This document shows, piece by piece, positions 34,560 to 46,791 of a stretch of DNA of 64,000 nucleotides. The translations under genes were made by a program, and so were the position numbers. The stretch's first letter is position 1; each line of letters starts with the position of its first letter. Under the pieces are notes generated by a model. That model worked only from the letters and a program-made list of their open reading frames with translations. It was not told the origin of the DNA and ran no database searches. Source of the DNA: Trichopria drosophilae (taxonomy: Eukaryota > Arthropoda > Insecta > Hymenoptera > Diapriidae); the NCBI GenBank assembly GCA_030407085.1, contig CM059582.1, positions 49,933,001-49,997,000 of the forward strand, read 5' to 3'.

Positions 34560-36312
34560 GTGAGTAGATTATTTGCTAATTTTTTGGTTAATTTTGGAAA
34601 CTTCCCTGTTGTGTTCAAATGTAAACAATGTGTTTCCTAACCCCATCAGTAACATCTGATATTGTTGCTAAAATTGAAATGATCACTGAAGTGATCAAAG
34701 TGAAATATAACAAAAAAAAATCATCTCTACTGCAAATATTTCTACTAGAATTAGTACTTACTTAATTAGTAGTAACTTTACTTAACCTGAAATAACTCTA
34801 ATTCAATGCTACTGAGTAATCTATCGTCACGTATGATTGTTATGAAATCGAAGTTATGGTGAATCGATCACAAAGTAGCCCTGCGTTTAGTAGTGCAGAA
34901 GTAAAATTGACTGCTGAATTTACAAAGGTTTGATGCAACTAAACTTAATAGCCGATATTAATGGAATTAATAGACTAAGAAAATATAGAATTACTTTGAC
35001 CTTTTCCCTAAATGTTTTGGAGCAATTAGAAACTAAAAATAAAAAATGATGGCGAACCCATACTTTATTACAATTTTTTAGAAAAAAATAATAAAATGAT
35101 AAAATCGTTTAATTATTGAAACAAAAAATTTAAAAAAACTACTCAGGGACATAATTTAAGTAACAAGGATAAAAGCATGAACTTGTTTCATTTTTTACAT
35201 TTTAAATTTTGCAGTTATTTTCGCATTGATTTTTTGAAAGTCAGCTAAGATTCTTGCCTTTACATGGGGTTTCTTAGTTCTGGTACTCCAGGGTATCTCT
35301 CATCAATGTTACAGATGTTGGGGCGTAATACCCCTCGACAAGCTGTCTCCGCTACGTTAAAACATCCTCCATATACATCAGCGAAATTCGAAAGTCCCCC
35401 CTCTTGTATTATCGCGCATGTGTTTAATTCCTTGCTGCTTGCAATCAGATACTATAAATTCGGTCCATACATTCAAAACGGGTAAGTGAACTTCGCTAAG
35501 CTACGAAATGATTGAGTTCTTCAAATTCATGTTTATAGTGTTCATGTTGGAAGCTTGTGAAAATGAGCACTCGGGGGGGTTTCGGGATCGCTGATTTCTC
35601 TTTGGATATCAGTTTTTCAGAAATTCTAGATATTGGATAATATTTGAGAAAATTGAGCGATGCTTGTAAAAATCGTCATTCAGGATCGCTGATTATAAAA
35701 TTTGGTAGGCAGTTTTCGAAAGTCGTGAAAAAATCCAATTCCTAAAGGTGAACCAAACATGAAATACAAAAAAAATATTTTATAATTAAAATAGTATTGT
35801 GTAGTTTCAATGACATAATTGTTGAAATATAGTTTCGTTTATGAAATAATAAACGGTTATCATTCTCTGAAACCATTTTGAATTTTGAAAACTGACATCG
35901 GGATTGTAATTAGCGACTCTGAAAACCTACGTTTAATTTTAGTAGTAGTAATTTTGACGAGCGTTACTCAACTTTTTCAAATATTGTCCGCTACTTTGTA
36001 TTTCGAAAAACTGGAACAGGATGCGCAATCAACAATGTATACTTTAGAAGCATATATATCAATGATGTAATTTCAATGTTGATATTCCTTCATTTTTTAA
36101 GATTTTTTTAATCCAAGGTTCAAATGGCCAGATATGGATAGATCCCAGGTTCGTACTCTGTCAGTTTTCTGTGATCCCTTGCAACTGACGTTTTGGAAAT
36201 TTCATTTATGACATTTTAATATGAAAATCAACTCATTTATTATATCTACTTATTAGATATATAATAATTAGTTGTTCTGCGTAAAATCAAAACTGCTTTA
36301 AGGTGGTCTTAA

Positions 36313-36953
36313 GGTAGTTAGACCCTAGGATATAGTGTGTTATGAAAAACTATTTAATAATATTTCCATGAATTTAATTTTCATGAATAAAGATACTTTT
36401 AAAGAGAGGAAACATTATTGTTCCCCAAAAAAATTGAAATGTGCAAAAACCATTTGTTAAATAAATTTTATTAATGACTCAAGTTTTCATTTTCTCGCCT
36501 GTCAGAATATTTTTAAAAATAAATGGATTTCAAAGTATGATGGCGTATTTTTTCGAAAAAATGATTCTCTACAATTTCACCGTAGGATTTTCCAAATTTC
36601 TGAAGCAAACGTCAAATATCTCTATTTGTTTAAAAAAGAAACTGATGCGTTTTACAATCTTTCAATAATTTTAGCAGTCAGACAATAAACAAAAGTTGAA
36701 GAGAATCATTTTCTCAAAAAAATAAGCCATCATGCGTTGAAATCCATTAATTTTTAAAAATTTGTTGACAGGCAAAAGGCAAAAAATTTGAGTCATTAAC
36801 CAAATTTTTAAAACAAATTGTTTTTACACATTCCAATTTTTGTTCAATGTCAATAATCCTTTCCTTTTTCAACAATAACTGTATTAATAAAAATTAAATT
36901 CTTGGAAACATTAAAAAAAAGTTGTTCATGCAATATCCCGGGGTCTAACTACC
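36313..36953. mobile_element. TTAA-flanked fold-back element, 641 bp
   Basis: TTAA flanks both sides (36309-36312, 36954-36957). The terminal inverted repeats begin GGTAGTTAGACCCTAGGATA (left) and GGTAGTTAGACCCCGGGATA (right, complemented). Symmetry continues inward for more than 150 bp, including AATTTAATTTT, the GGAAA..TTATTG block, CAAAAA-TTG-AATGTG and GAGAATCATTTT/AAAATGATTCTC. No transposase. The frame at 36474-36668 is part of an arm. Confidence 0.8.
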
Positions 36954-37016
36954 TTAAAGAAACGCATATTTTAGTTAGCCCATTAGACTTTCGAAAATGG
37001 GATATTCTTTTAAGTA

Positions 37017-37238
37017 TGTGCCGGAAGTTCCGAACGTTCAATTGAACGAAATTATTATTAGAACTGTCTTTAAATTATAATTTTATTGTAAAATATTACT
37101 TTACATATTAAATAATTAATTCTTATATAAATATCTTTTTAATCTACCTTTTTAATTTCAGTTACAAAAGCAACACTTCAAAAAAAAATGTATACAAAAA
37201 AATATTTCGTTCATTTGAACGTTCAGAACTTCAGGTAC
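37017..37238. mobile_element. MITE with GAACGTTCAATTGAACGAAAT arms
   Basis: Inverted arms of about 35 bp: the left has CCGGAAGTTCCGAACGTTCA followed by ATTGAACGAAAT, and the right is its complement with a few changes. Between them is AT-rich DNA. It lies directly beside, and may have inserted into, the element at 37250-38010. Confidence 0.65.
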
Positions 37239-37249
37239 ATCTTTTAAGT

Positions 37250-38010
37250 GGCCAGGAAGTGTCCCAGAAGCGTTTTGCACATTCATAAAATGTATTCGAA
37301 CACTCATTATGCACTCTTAAATGACATTTAAATGAACGAAAGTATAACCTAAGTGTGAATTTGGATAATCGAGTGTCCTAAAAATGTTTAGTTGAATTTT
37401 TTTTCAAGTATACGGAAGTGTTCATTCAGTTGTAATAAAGGGTCAATTTTGTAGTTTTCTTGTGAGTGTACAGTAGTGTTTGTTATAAGGTTTTTAAGTG
37501 TCTCGTAACACCACCCTTGATGTATGCAATGTCATAATTTTCAGGGCATTCAAATTTATTGAAGTCCGAAACCAATTATAGTATGCGACATCACATTTTT
37601 ATTTATTGTCCAGGTGTCTTTTGGGCAACTTCTTCTGGGAATTTTGTTTTTGCAAGGAGTATTTAGGTCGAAAGTTGCCGATAAATGTAAATTCGATGCT
37701 CAGGTGTCTTACTGCGCACTAGTACATTCAGTGAAAAATGCCTTAATTTAGATTTGTACTTGTTAATGAAATCTTACACTTACTGAACACATTGCGAACG
37801 CTTTAAAATCGGTAGAAACATCTAACGAACACTTTGTGTACATTTAAGAAAACAATTACGTTAAAGTGTACACGAACACCCATTTTGACATGTACAAATT
37901 CACACTTCGATTACATTTTCATGCACCCTTTGAACACTTCTGGGACATTTGTGGGACGCTTATTTTCCCACTTCGTGAACACTTAGCGGAGTGTCAGATT
38001 TTCGCCAGGG
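37250..38010. mobile_element. Fold-back element of GAAGTGTCCCAGAAG / GAACACTT words
   Basis: The left arm AGGAAGTGTCCCAGAAGCG and the right arm (complement AAATGTCCCAGAAGTG) are inverted copies, followed on both sides by spaced GAACACT/AGTGTTC words. The right end reads, on the complement, CCCTGGCGAAAATCTGACAC, which looks like a true element terminus. The left terminus appears missing, probably cut by the neighbouring MITE. Confidence 0.6.
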
Positions 38011-39682
38011 TATGGCCATAAATACATGTAACGAATTTTATAACTGACGTTTGTAATTTTTATTTACTCAGATCAGTTTAAATTAAGATTCTAGTTTAGT
38101 TTGTTGGGTTAAAAAAGGGATTTCATTAATTTTTCGTAAAGAAAGTAAAGAAGATATTAACTTTTTTATATATATTTATAATACTTTTAATAAGTTTGTA
38201 AAGGTTGAGTTCAATTTCCGGTGGCGTGACGAAGTATAGCACTGCGAGCAAGAAGTGAAATTGCCCTGGTTATAAAATTCATCTGCAACGAAAAATGTCA
38301 TGCGTTTCTTGTTCCATAGAATTGTCATTGATGAATAAACTAGAATAAACTAATTCGATAAAAAATGTACAGTATAGCCGTAGTAAACCAACATGACATT
38401 CATTAAAAATGTGCTAAGTTATCACTTTTAGAAGGACGAAAAACGTGGATTCGAGAAAAAGTTTATGTTAACTCAACTCAATGACTAGTGCTTTTAGAAA
38501 AAAAATTGATTTAAAAATTTGTTTCACCCAGCAAATATGAGGCTGGATCTTTAATTCATCTGTTATCACATTGACATATCTCATTTCAACTTCCGTTACC
38601 CTTATCATAGTTTCATAGAAAGAAATTTGATTAGATCTATTAGGAGACATTTTTATCGTCATTACCTAGTAATAATTGTACACCAACTCGGATATTCTGT
38701 AACAGAATATGCTGGCATTAAGTCTTGCTTTAAAGATTTAAAATAACTTAATAATTAATAATTTTATGATTTCGCCAAACATAAAATCTAGTAGATCCCA
38801 TTGGATCATCGTAGATGATGCTGATTAAAATTAATACAGTATTTATTGTTTATATTACTTTCTTTAAAATTACTTTATTATTTGCTTCAATATATTGTAA
38901 CCCCGAAAAGTTATCTTAAAACTCGGGTTCATTGTCGCATTAAATACATTTGTAGGGGAAGACGAGGTAAATCGGATCACAGAATATCTGGCAAATGGCA
39001 AACTCCTCATGGCGATGTACAATCATCGTTGTAGTAAAGGTATTATTACAAAATGGTTCATTATACCATTCAGAATTTTGTACGTTTGTATTGCAAAATC
39101 AAAGACAATCTTCAAAAAATGTTTTTGGTTTAATTTTATAGATATTAATTTTGACCGAAATTTAATATGTCTTAAATTATTAAAGATACATTCAACGATT
39201 AACAGTGTTGAAAATTATTAATTCCTTAATAACTATTTATTTTCTATTTTTATTTGGTATTTTTCAGTAGCGTAACTTTGTTTACTTTTTGAAAAATGTT
39301 GAAAATAATGTATATGCTTTATATTGTGATTAAGTTATCAAAATAAGAGAAAAAATCGTCCAAATATCGAAAATGGGGAACTTCTGGTTGCCCCGGTACA
39401 TTGTGATCCGGTTTACCTTCCATGATCCGGTTTACCCGGTATAATGGACTTTCAAATTTTCGCCTACATCTTATAATGGGTGGGATGGAGAATGCTTCTG
39501 CCCCGAATGACAAACGCGTAAAAGGATTTTGACTGATGCCTAACTATAATCATATCTTTTGAATTAAAGAAGGTTCCTTTAGAAATGCCAAATGCTATGT
39601 GGTTCATCTTTGTGTGGAATTATTCTTCCGATGCATTTTAAAAGATGCCTGTATATATAATAAATAAATGTCTATATTTTTA

Positions 39683-39800
39683 TATGTCGGCTTTTTGGCT
39701 GTTGACATTTTTGATTGTCGGTTCTTTGACTGCCGGTATTTTTACTGTCGTTTTCTTTGAGCTGTCGGCTGTTTGATTTGTCGGTTTTTCGACCCTACCC
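39683..39800. repeat. TGTCGGTTTTT word minisatellite (complement of the 20.5 kb type)
   Basis: Words such as TGTCGGCTTTTTGGC, TGTCGGTTCTTTGAC, TGCCGGTATTTTTAC, TGTCGTTTTCTTTGAGC and TGTCGGTTTTTCGACC succeed each other. On the minus strand this reads GGTCGAAAAACCGACAAATC, identical to the opening of the array at 20532. The minus frame 39680-39913 is a by-product. Confidence 0.65.
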
Positions 39801-41157
39801 GATGTATTTATGTCTACACGACGTGTAGAAATAAAATTAATAACTACATTCACTGGTAAATATCTTGCACTGGTGACATTATTATCAAAAACACCAATAG
39901 ACATGTAAAACAAGGAAATTATCTTTTCAATAAAACAAAGTCATGAAAACAAAAATTGAAATAAAATAATTGTGATTATATTTCGGATACTAAACAATGT
40001 TGTTATTCCTTCTATACTGAAGTTTTTGCTAGACTCATTCTTAATTAGCAGAAGTCATTTTTTCATTGTCTTCTGTAGTTTATTTTCAAAATTAATGCTG
40101 TGCTGTTGATTATGTTCACCAGGTCATAATAACGAATAATACTAGTATATATAGTAGTCTAGTTTATACGGGGTGTGGAGTTCAAAAGCTGAAAATCATC
40201 AGTGAAGGCCTTTAAGGAGATTAACATTAGACTCGGTGAAAGGTGACCAAATAGCAAATAAGGGTTGCAATGGTTACATGATCTTTAAAATGTAACATGT
40301 TTGCTGTAAATCGAAGCTCCCTAAGTGCTTTATGACGGAAAAGATTTACTTGTACTTATAAAGAGGAATGATCACGCGTCACTTCAATTTGACTAGTCAA
40401 TCAGTTTTAATCTGACATGAGCTTGAAAGATCAACCCAACTGACATCAACTTATAATTTGATCATCAGCGCAGTTTCAAAAACTACAGTTGAATACAAGA
40501 ACCGCAACTTCATATGTTTTAATTTCATCAAAATGCAAAGAATCAATACAGGTAAAAATCGATGAACAGATTATATCCATCACATAAAATCGTCCATCAT
40601 TTTGAGGATTCTGACCATGATCACGCAAAGTTACGTATTTACTAACTACAAAAACGGATAATATACCTCGTTTAGTTGCAGAAAACTTTGAACGATTTTT
40701 CGTTCTCTTTAATGACCGGAATATTTATACTACTACTTCATAACTAATTTTCGGTTAGTAACATCAAACTGTAATTAATGCATTCATGTAAATAAATTCA
40801 TTAGTGTTTGAAATGTTGTCTGTTTTTGATTTGGAGAATGGCGTCCTTGATATGTTAATCAGAAATGTTTTTGAAATTTAAAGATTGAGCTGACGATGGT
40901 AATATGTAGTGGTATTTTGGAGTTAGTTCGTAAAATACGATTTTACGCACCGAGTGAGTTCCGTGAAGATCTCAGGAATCTGCAAAGTTTATAAACTTGT
41001 TACTAATACTCTTTTTTGTCATAAACGTTTTGTAGAAAAGTTTATTTTAGTGCAAATTTCACACATCAATAAAAAAATGTCATTTTATGCAGTCACAATG
41101 TGTAAAGTCAAATTCTACGCACCGTACGGCAGAAATAAAATTAATGCTCCTTTAACC

Positions 41158-41514
41158 TGCACAGAAAAAAAGTCTTAAAATTGTTACATCTCGAATTAAG
41201 CACTATTAAAGGCTTAATTTCAGTTTAAAATTGAGCCAATTTTCTTAAATTAAGTCAATATTTGCGCTTAAAGTCTTACTTTCAGACATCAAAGTTTAAT
41301 TTTAGTCGAGATTTATGCAAAGAAAAAAATTTTCGAGCTTGTCACACCTAAGTTAGAGAATTCTTATTTCGAACTTGAATATTGACTAAAAGTAAGGTTT
41401 TGAGCGCAAATGTTGACTTAATTTGAGAAAATTAGCCCAATTTTATGCTGAAATTAAGCCTTTCACAGTGCTTAATTTGAGATGTAAGAATTTTAAGACT
41501 TTTTTTTCTGTGCA
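41158..41514. mobile_element. Fold-back element with TGCACAGAAAAAAAGTCTTAAAA ends
   Basis: The two halves are inverted copies over almost the entire 357 bp. Ends TGCACAGAAAAAAAGTCTTA and TAAGACTTTTTTTTCTGTGCA match nearly perfectly, and the arms then share CATCTC-AATTAAGCACT, GGCTTAATTTCAG, TTAAGTCAA-ATTTGCGC and AGTCTTACTTT/AAAGTAAG blocks. As RNA it would form one long hairpin. Same terminal family as 31797-31948. Confidence 0.85.
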
Positions 41515-42475
41515 TTAAATCTGTTTAGTATTTTACAGTTTAAATTAATCTATCACACCAAGTCTCATTTACGGCATAAATATACTCTTAACACTAAATA
41601 CATAAAACTAAATGCCGAAGTCATCTGGAGGGAGTATTCCCACACTGTTTCTTGTTTTGGTAGTTTTTGTAATGCGCTGGCAAATTCCGCACTTGTAACG
41701 AATTATATTTTTTCAACTCCGTGCGTGAAATGTAACTTTGCACACTGTTTATAGTACGCGTTGTACTATCAAATCAATCATTGAAAAATTGCATACCAAG
41801 AGCAAAAAAAAATCATTAGTTCACAAATCACCCAATTTGCGCGCTTGCAACGTAATATACTAAATTAAACGTTCTAGAAAATCATAAAAAACCGTTTTCT
41901 TATTTTCTTAAAATGACTATAAAAGATGTAACAAAAATCTAAAAAAAATGCTTGCGAAATGATATTAGAAAGTTCGAAAAACCTCTTAAAAGTCATCACT
42001 TCTAAAATACATTAACATCGCACCTTAAACAGCATCATTTGAACACCTTTCTAACATTTTATCAATTTTTATTTGCACACGGAATTGAAGCTTAATTGGA
42101 TATCGAGATATGTTGACATTCCTCCTGATATCGAAAACAAAACTAAACTTTGCGTATCAGGTAACCTTTCAACCTGCAGTTTTTTAAGCGGCGAGGTCAT
42201 CATAGGCAGGTTATCCGTAATATAATTACGGTGAAATGAAAGATAAGAACAAGATGCTTTCATAGATGTAAAAATATCTAGTATCTTTAAGATGTGAACG
42301 ATATGTTCTTGGATAGCTGACACCAAACATATTATCAATCATAAATTTCTTCGATGCTTTCAAATTATCCAGCAACATTTAAAAAATGTTCACTACTTAT
42401 AAACATATATCATTTATTAGTTTTTATGTGGAAGACATTAATTTCATTTCATTTAATCGAACATTATGATTTTAG

Positions 42476-42638
42476 CTTTATTCGATTGGCATTTGAAACA
42501 ACGAGAACTCAAGGAAACTGCACGAGAGAAGCGCCATAATGGTTTTAATATGCGTTATGATTCAAGAACATTACGGAATGAAACATCGGTGAAGACGCAA
42601 TGGGGATTTTATATGAACAACGCAAGACTGGCTGACAG
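42476..42638 (+). CDS. TEKT2: Tektin-2, coding exon 2
   Basis: It encodes about residues 17-70: the F-DWH opening followed by the first part of the tektin rod, with the characteristic block TLRNET..TQW..NNARLADR, the counterpart of LRNET..T-W...N..RL-ER in animal tektin-2. The acceptor is TTTTAG/CT and the donor CAG/GTTTAA. The donor is weaker than those of the other introns but is supported by phase: two bases (AG) carry over to the A that opens exon 3, giving arginine. The exon is 163 nt. An in-frame ATG at 42466 lies before the acceptor, and a gene starting there cannot be excluded, but exon 1 with its X-box explains the phase better. Confidence 0.9.
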
Positions 42639-43819
42639 GTTTAAATATTAACATAAATAATGCTGTATTAATGGCGCCTTATGTTTGTTTCGATGGTTGA
42701 TAATAATTTATTAATATTAAATAGAAATTTTTTGTTAGACATTTTATTTGGAAAAACTGAATATATTTTTACATGTCTTCAAATTTTTTTGACTTAAAAT
42801 TTTGCGTTAATTTATGATGTTCGTGCATAAATAATGGTAAATAAAAGGTAGTACTGTGTGAAAATGTGTTATAAAAAATGTGTTTAGGAAGGAATTGATT
42901 CTTTTTACATCTAAGTAAAAAAATTCTTCTCATAGTTGATGCCGAAAGTTTGTTGTTTAAATTTTTTCATTCAATTACGAAAGAATCAAAGAAGAAGAAA
43001 ATATTAATTATTCGAATATTTTTACATAATAGGACATCATTTTAGTTAGTACTCTTTAAATTCCTTAGAGTAAAAATTTCACTTCGTGAAAGAGGAATTT
43101 AGAGAAGTAATTTGTATCGGTCTTTAAAAAGTTCTACTTTCAAACATGACGAATTAAAAATTATTTAAACAATCATAATTTATCTTTCCATCATTTATTG
43201 TATGAAAATATTTCAAAAGAGTTTCTGATCTCTGAGGTAAAAAACTTCAAAAAAAGTTTTAAAATATTCAGTTTAATTTCTACCTTTGTTCATTATAAAG
43301 GGATTAACGTTTATAATTTGTTACTGATATTTTCATGATAGAATAGTATATTGCTCACTAAGGAGTAACAAAAAAATTCGCAAATTTCACATTGAAACAT
43401 TTATTTCGTCATTAATATCTCAATAGTTTTCAATATAAAACTCTATGAATTTTCATGACGACCATAAGAAAAAGAATACTAAGAATGCCATGATTTTAAT
43501 TTAACTTGTTCTTCCATTCAATAAAGTTTACTTTACGAAACGTATATTAATACAATTGGCACTTTCTATATCTTTTAATATCATATTATTATTTTTATCC
43601 GAATCATTTTTATATCAATACTCTTTTATGCTGCATCTATTGTGGTTGAAATGAATATTGGAATAGACCTGGCAAATGGTCATGTCTTTAATTACTCATG
43701 GGTATAGATAGCTGTGTCATCTTAAATGAACCGAAACCAAGGCCAATTCTACGAGATCAATTACAGCTTTCTTCATTATTTCCTACTCGTATGTAATGAA
43801 ATACTATTGTTCTATACAG
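42639..43819 (+). other. TEKT2: Tektin-2 intron 2
   Basis: 1181 bp, GT-AG, acceptor CTATACAG. AT-rich; I see no repeat or nested exon in it. Confidence 0.8.
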
Positions 43820-44083
43820 ATTGACAGAAATAGCCCACTGTCAGGATACCTTCGCCGCTCAATTGGAACGATTGAAGATCGAAAGGGATACTGTAAATGA
43901 AGAAAAGGTCGGAACAGAACTCGAGTTAGAACACTTAGTAAATCAGACCTTGCAAACAACGAAACGTTGCATATCGATGAGGGACACTCGAAGAGATTCG
44001 GAATTGACTTATGACGAAGGCAGCACCGAACTGGTCAATGAACTTACCGTCCTCAATGATTCTAAAAATCTGTTAAGCGATCG
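43820..44083 (+). CDS. TEKT2: Tektin-2, coding exon 3
   Basis: This exon gives about residues 71-158 of the rod. It carries the sequence KRCISMRDTRRDSELTYDEG, equivalent to the tektin motif ECL-LRE-RR-IDLV-DEVE that closes the first half of the rod, and ends NDSKNLLSDR, matching EATK-LLQ in tektin-2. Heptad-like spacing of hydrophobic residues (LERLKIERDTVNEEKV) fits a coiled coil. The donor CG/GTGAGA leaves two bases that combine with the A of exon 4 to encode arginine. Two features differ from the usual motif: SMRDTRR replaces SLRESRR, and the valine before D is changed (LTYDEG), showing a fast-evolving copy. Confidence 0.93.
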
Positions 44084-44158
44084 GTGAGAAACTCTTCCAA
44101 TGATATTAATATATTCTTTCGATCTTATTAGTGTAAAGATAATTTTGAATTCTTTCAG

Positions 44159-44329
44159 AATTAGCTCTGCTTATTCATTGTTGAATTGTTTGGACCAAAC
44201 GATTTCTGAATTAGAAGCAGAGATGCGAGATAAAAACAAAACGGTTGATATCGACCATGAAAATTTAGAGTTGAATAAAAACAGTGCAAATATTTCTGCG
44301 AAACCCGATGCTCTTCGAATTCCAAAAGA
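44159..44329 (+). CDS. TEKT2: Tektin-2, coding exon 4
   Basis: It encodes about residues 159-215. The order of blocks follows tektin-2 closely: IS-AY-LLNCLDQTISELE at the start, a KTVDIDHENLELN stretch, then SANISAKPDALRIPK, the counterpart of the SPNISLK-DPTRVP linker specific to tektin-2. That linker is the main reason for choosing tektin-2 over tektins 1, 3, 4 and 5. Intron 3 before it is only 75 bp (44084-44158, TTTCAG acceptor). The donor GA/GTAAGT is a perfect consensus and leaves phase 2. The frame reads through into the intron for only one codon before a stop. Confidence 0.94.
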
Positions 44330-45261
44330 GTAAGTTATTAAACGATAATTTGATAACTTGATTTTATATTTTAGCATCAGTAAAATATAATTTATCATTT
44401 TATGTGTATGTGAATGAAATATTGAACGAGCTTGGTATTAACTATAGTTCGGAATGCATTGCTTCTATATAGAATTAACTTGCAACTCTTCATCCATCAA
44501 TACACCTTTATTATAGGAATGTAAACACATACCCTTTAAGGGGCCATTAAATATCGACTTCGCTTTTACGGACGCTGTATTTTCAGTAAATGGCACTCAT
44601 TTCAAGGGTATTTTCATATTGAATTATTATTTTAGGGGATTTTTGCACAAGTTTCATTAATATACATCAAGTTTCAGCGACATCGGTTTAAAATCTGGTG
44701 ATAAATGGTTAAAAAAGTAATCTCAACGCAAATCATTTTGTCCTACAAGAATGTTTCTTGCAAACTCTCAACCTATTCCGAAACGACTTCGCAGTAACTT
44801 AGTAGACTTTCGTAAAACGTGTATAGATGCGTCCGGAAATAGATATGGGCTTGAAAATATGTCTATGTTTGATTGTAATATTTTAGGTTAGGAAGTGAGC
44901 TATCGACTGGGCAGCTCGTGCTTCCCTTTAAAAACAACTGTGCACCAAATATTTAATTATTAAAACGATTTATTGTTGCGATCTATTTTTTGTTGTAATT
45001 TTGTCGGCATTAGGGCCTATTTTTAGTTTTTTAATAGTAGGGCTAAATAGAAATCCTCTTATTATATGATCAAACGGATTATTCCACTTGCGGTAATTGA
45101 ATTTCTACTTGCCTCAAGTTGATTCCACTTGCGACGAGAGGACTGAAAATGACTATTTTAAGACTACAATATAATACAAAATAATATAGAAGTTTATGTG
45201 GACATTTTCTTCTTTAATTCAGCAATATTAGCAATGCTAAAATATTACTGTAAATTGTTAA

Positions 45262-46791
45262 CCTTTAGAGGGCCGGGATTTTGAGCTGGAAATTCACCTT
45301 AAAAAATTGAGACAAAATATATCTTATATCATTGATTGAACGTAGACAAAGTGTCGATAAGGGGGTGTGCCATTTTAGTGCCTTTCTGGTACCGTACGGA
45401 CCAGCAAATGTTAAAAATTTCGACAAAAATGGTTTTTTCAATGGTATTTTTTTCATGATATAAGTGATAAATAAGACCATTTACACACAAAATATAAAGT
45501 ATCTTTTATAATTGCTCAGGGTTAATATAATTCAAAGAGTTGATTTACGAGTAATTCACCCCTTCGGTCACGAAATTAAATTTTTATGTATTTCAAACTG
45601 CAAATATATGTTTTCGATGTATTTTTTTACGCTAACTATTAATCTGATATCAAAAAACCATAGATTCGAAAAACAACCACTATAACAGAGTTTTTTAGGG
45701 CTGATTGACCTCTTTAGCCACGAAATTCAATTTTTATGTATTTGAAAGTGCAATTGAAGAGTTTTACGGAATAAGGGATTCTCGAGATACGCCCTTTTTC
45801 CGTAAAATTCATATTTTTAAACTGCTTATCAAAATATATAAGTCCTGAAAGTTTGAGGTTGATATCACTGAAATTGGCTGTAAAAATATCGATCTAAGAA
45901 AAAAAGGCATATCTCGAGAAACGCCCTTTTTCCGTAAAACTATTCAATTATACTTCTTCGACACCGAGTTCAAAGGTGATATAAAAAATACCGTCAATTA
46001 AAAAACAACACTGATGGGGTAGAACTAAAAACTACCCCTTTATAGACAGTTCTATCTGTAATAAAATGTTCTTCAGTCTCTGACTCTCCAGTACTCCAAG
46101 CTTCATGTTCTCTATCCATTGTTATACACAAAATAATACGACAAGACAGAAAGTAAGGAAATATGCTGTACTTGTCATATATATATATATATATATATAT
46201 ACCTCAAAACCAAAAGTTTATAAATATTGAATTATACTAACAATTTGTATTTGGAAACCTCATGTTCATTTATGTACACTTGAAACTCCGAAAAAATTTA
46301 TGAATAAAGAAAAAAAGTTTTATGTAAATTATCTTTTAAAAAATAACTATATTTATAATAGCTTTTACATACAGAAAAAATACAGTATTGTTTTAAAAAA
46401 ATTGAATATAAACTATAAGCGTCACATAAAATGGAAAAAGGGTAAGAAGTGGTAAAAGGGATGTATTTATATTCGATTACTTCAAGTAGTAAATTGCTAC
46501 TACATCTAAACAAAGTGATATGGAAATATAACTGGCATAGAAAGGGTAAAAAAGTGGTAAAAAGGAATGAGAAGGGCTGAAAAGGGATAAAAGGTGATCA
46601 ATTTATATTAAATTGCATCAAGTAATGAAAATCAAAACCTTTTATATTAACATTGATTTGTAATTGTAGCCTTATGCAATTAAAACAAAGCACTATATTT
46701 ACAAAGATACACTGATACATTTAAGGAATATGAGGTAGCTAAACAGAGACTGGGAAGAATAAATTTGTCTTCATTTCCGGCCCTCTAAACG
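45262..46791. mobile_element. piggyBac-like non-autonomous element, 1530 bp, TTAA-flanked
   Basis: TTAA precedes (45258-45261) and follows (46792-46795). The termini CCTTTAGAGGGCCGGGATTT and, complemented, CGTTTAGAGGGCCGGAAATG form inverted repeats. The interior holds repeated CCACGAAATT-AATTTTTATGTATTT and CTCGAGA-ACGCCCTTTTTCCGTAAAA blocks, a (TA)12 microsatellite (46177-46201) and GTGGTAAAAGGG-type repeats near 46440-46600. No transposase frame, so it depends on an element elsewhere. Confidence 0.8.
46177..46201. repeat. (TA)n microsatellite
   Basis: About twelve uninterrupted AT dinucleotides, inside the TTAA-flanked element. Confidence 0.95.

Larger units (their letters stand above)
34560..42475 (+). 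other. TEKT2: Tektin-2 intron 1
   Basis: GT-AG intron (GTGAGT donor, TTTTAG acceptor) of 7916 bp. It carries several non-autonomous elements listed separately (36313-36953, 37017-37238, 37250-38010, 41158-41514) and a word minisatellite at 39683-39800. The frame at 35264-35485 lies in a less AT-rich patch but shows no domain and no fitting splice phase, so I do not treat it as an exon. Confidence 0.7.

Noticed and set aside
35264..35485. 73-codon frame in a GC-richer patch as an extra tektin exon
   Set aside because: No similarity to tektin; exon 1 and exon 2 already join in phase, and no suitable acceptor was seen.
42466..42475. ATG at 42466 as the tektin start
   Set aside because: It precedes a good TTTTAG acceptor, lacks a promoter-like context, and exon 1 at 34511 matches the phase exactly. 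It is kept as a fallback.
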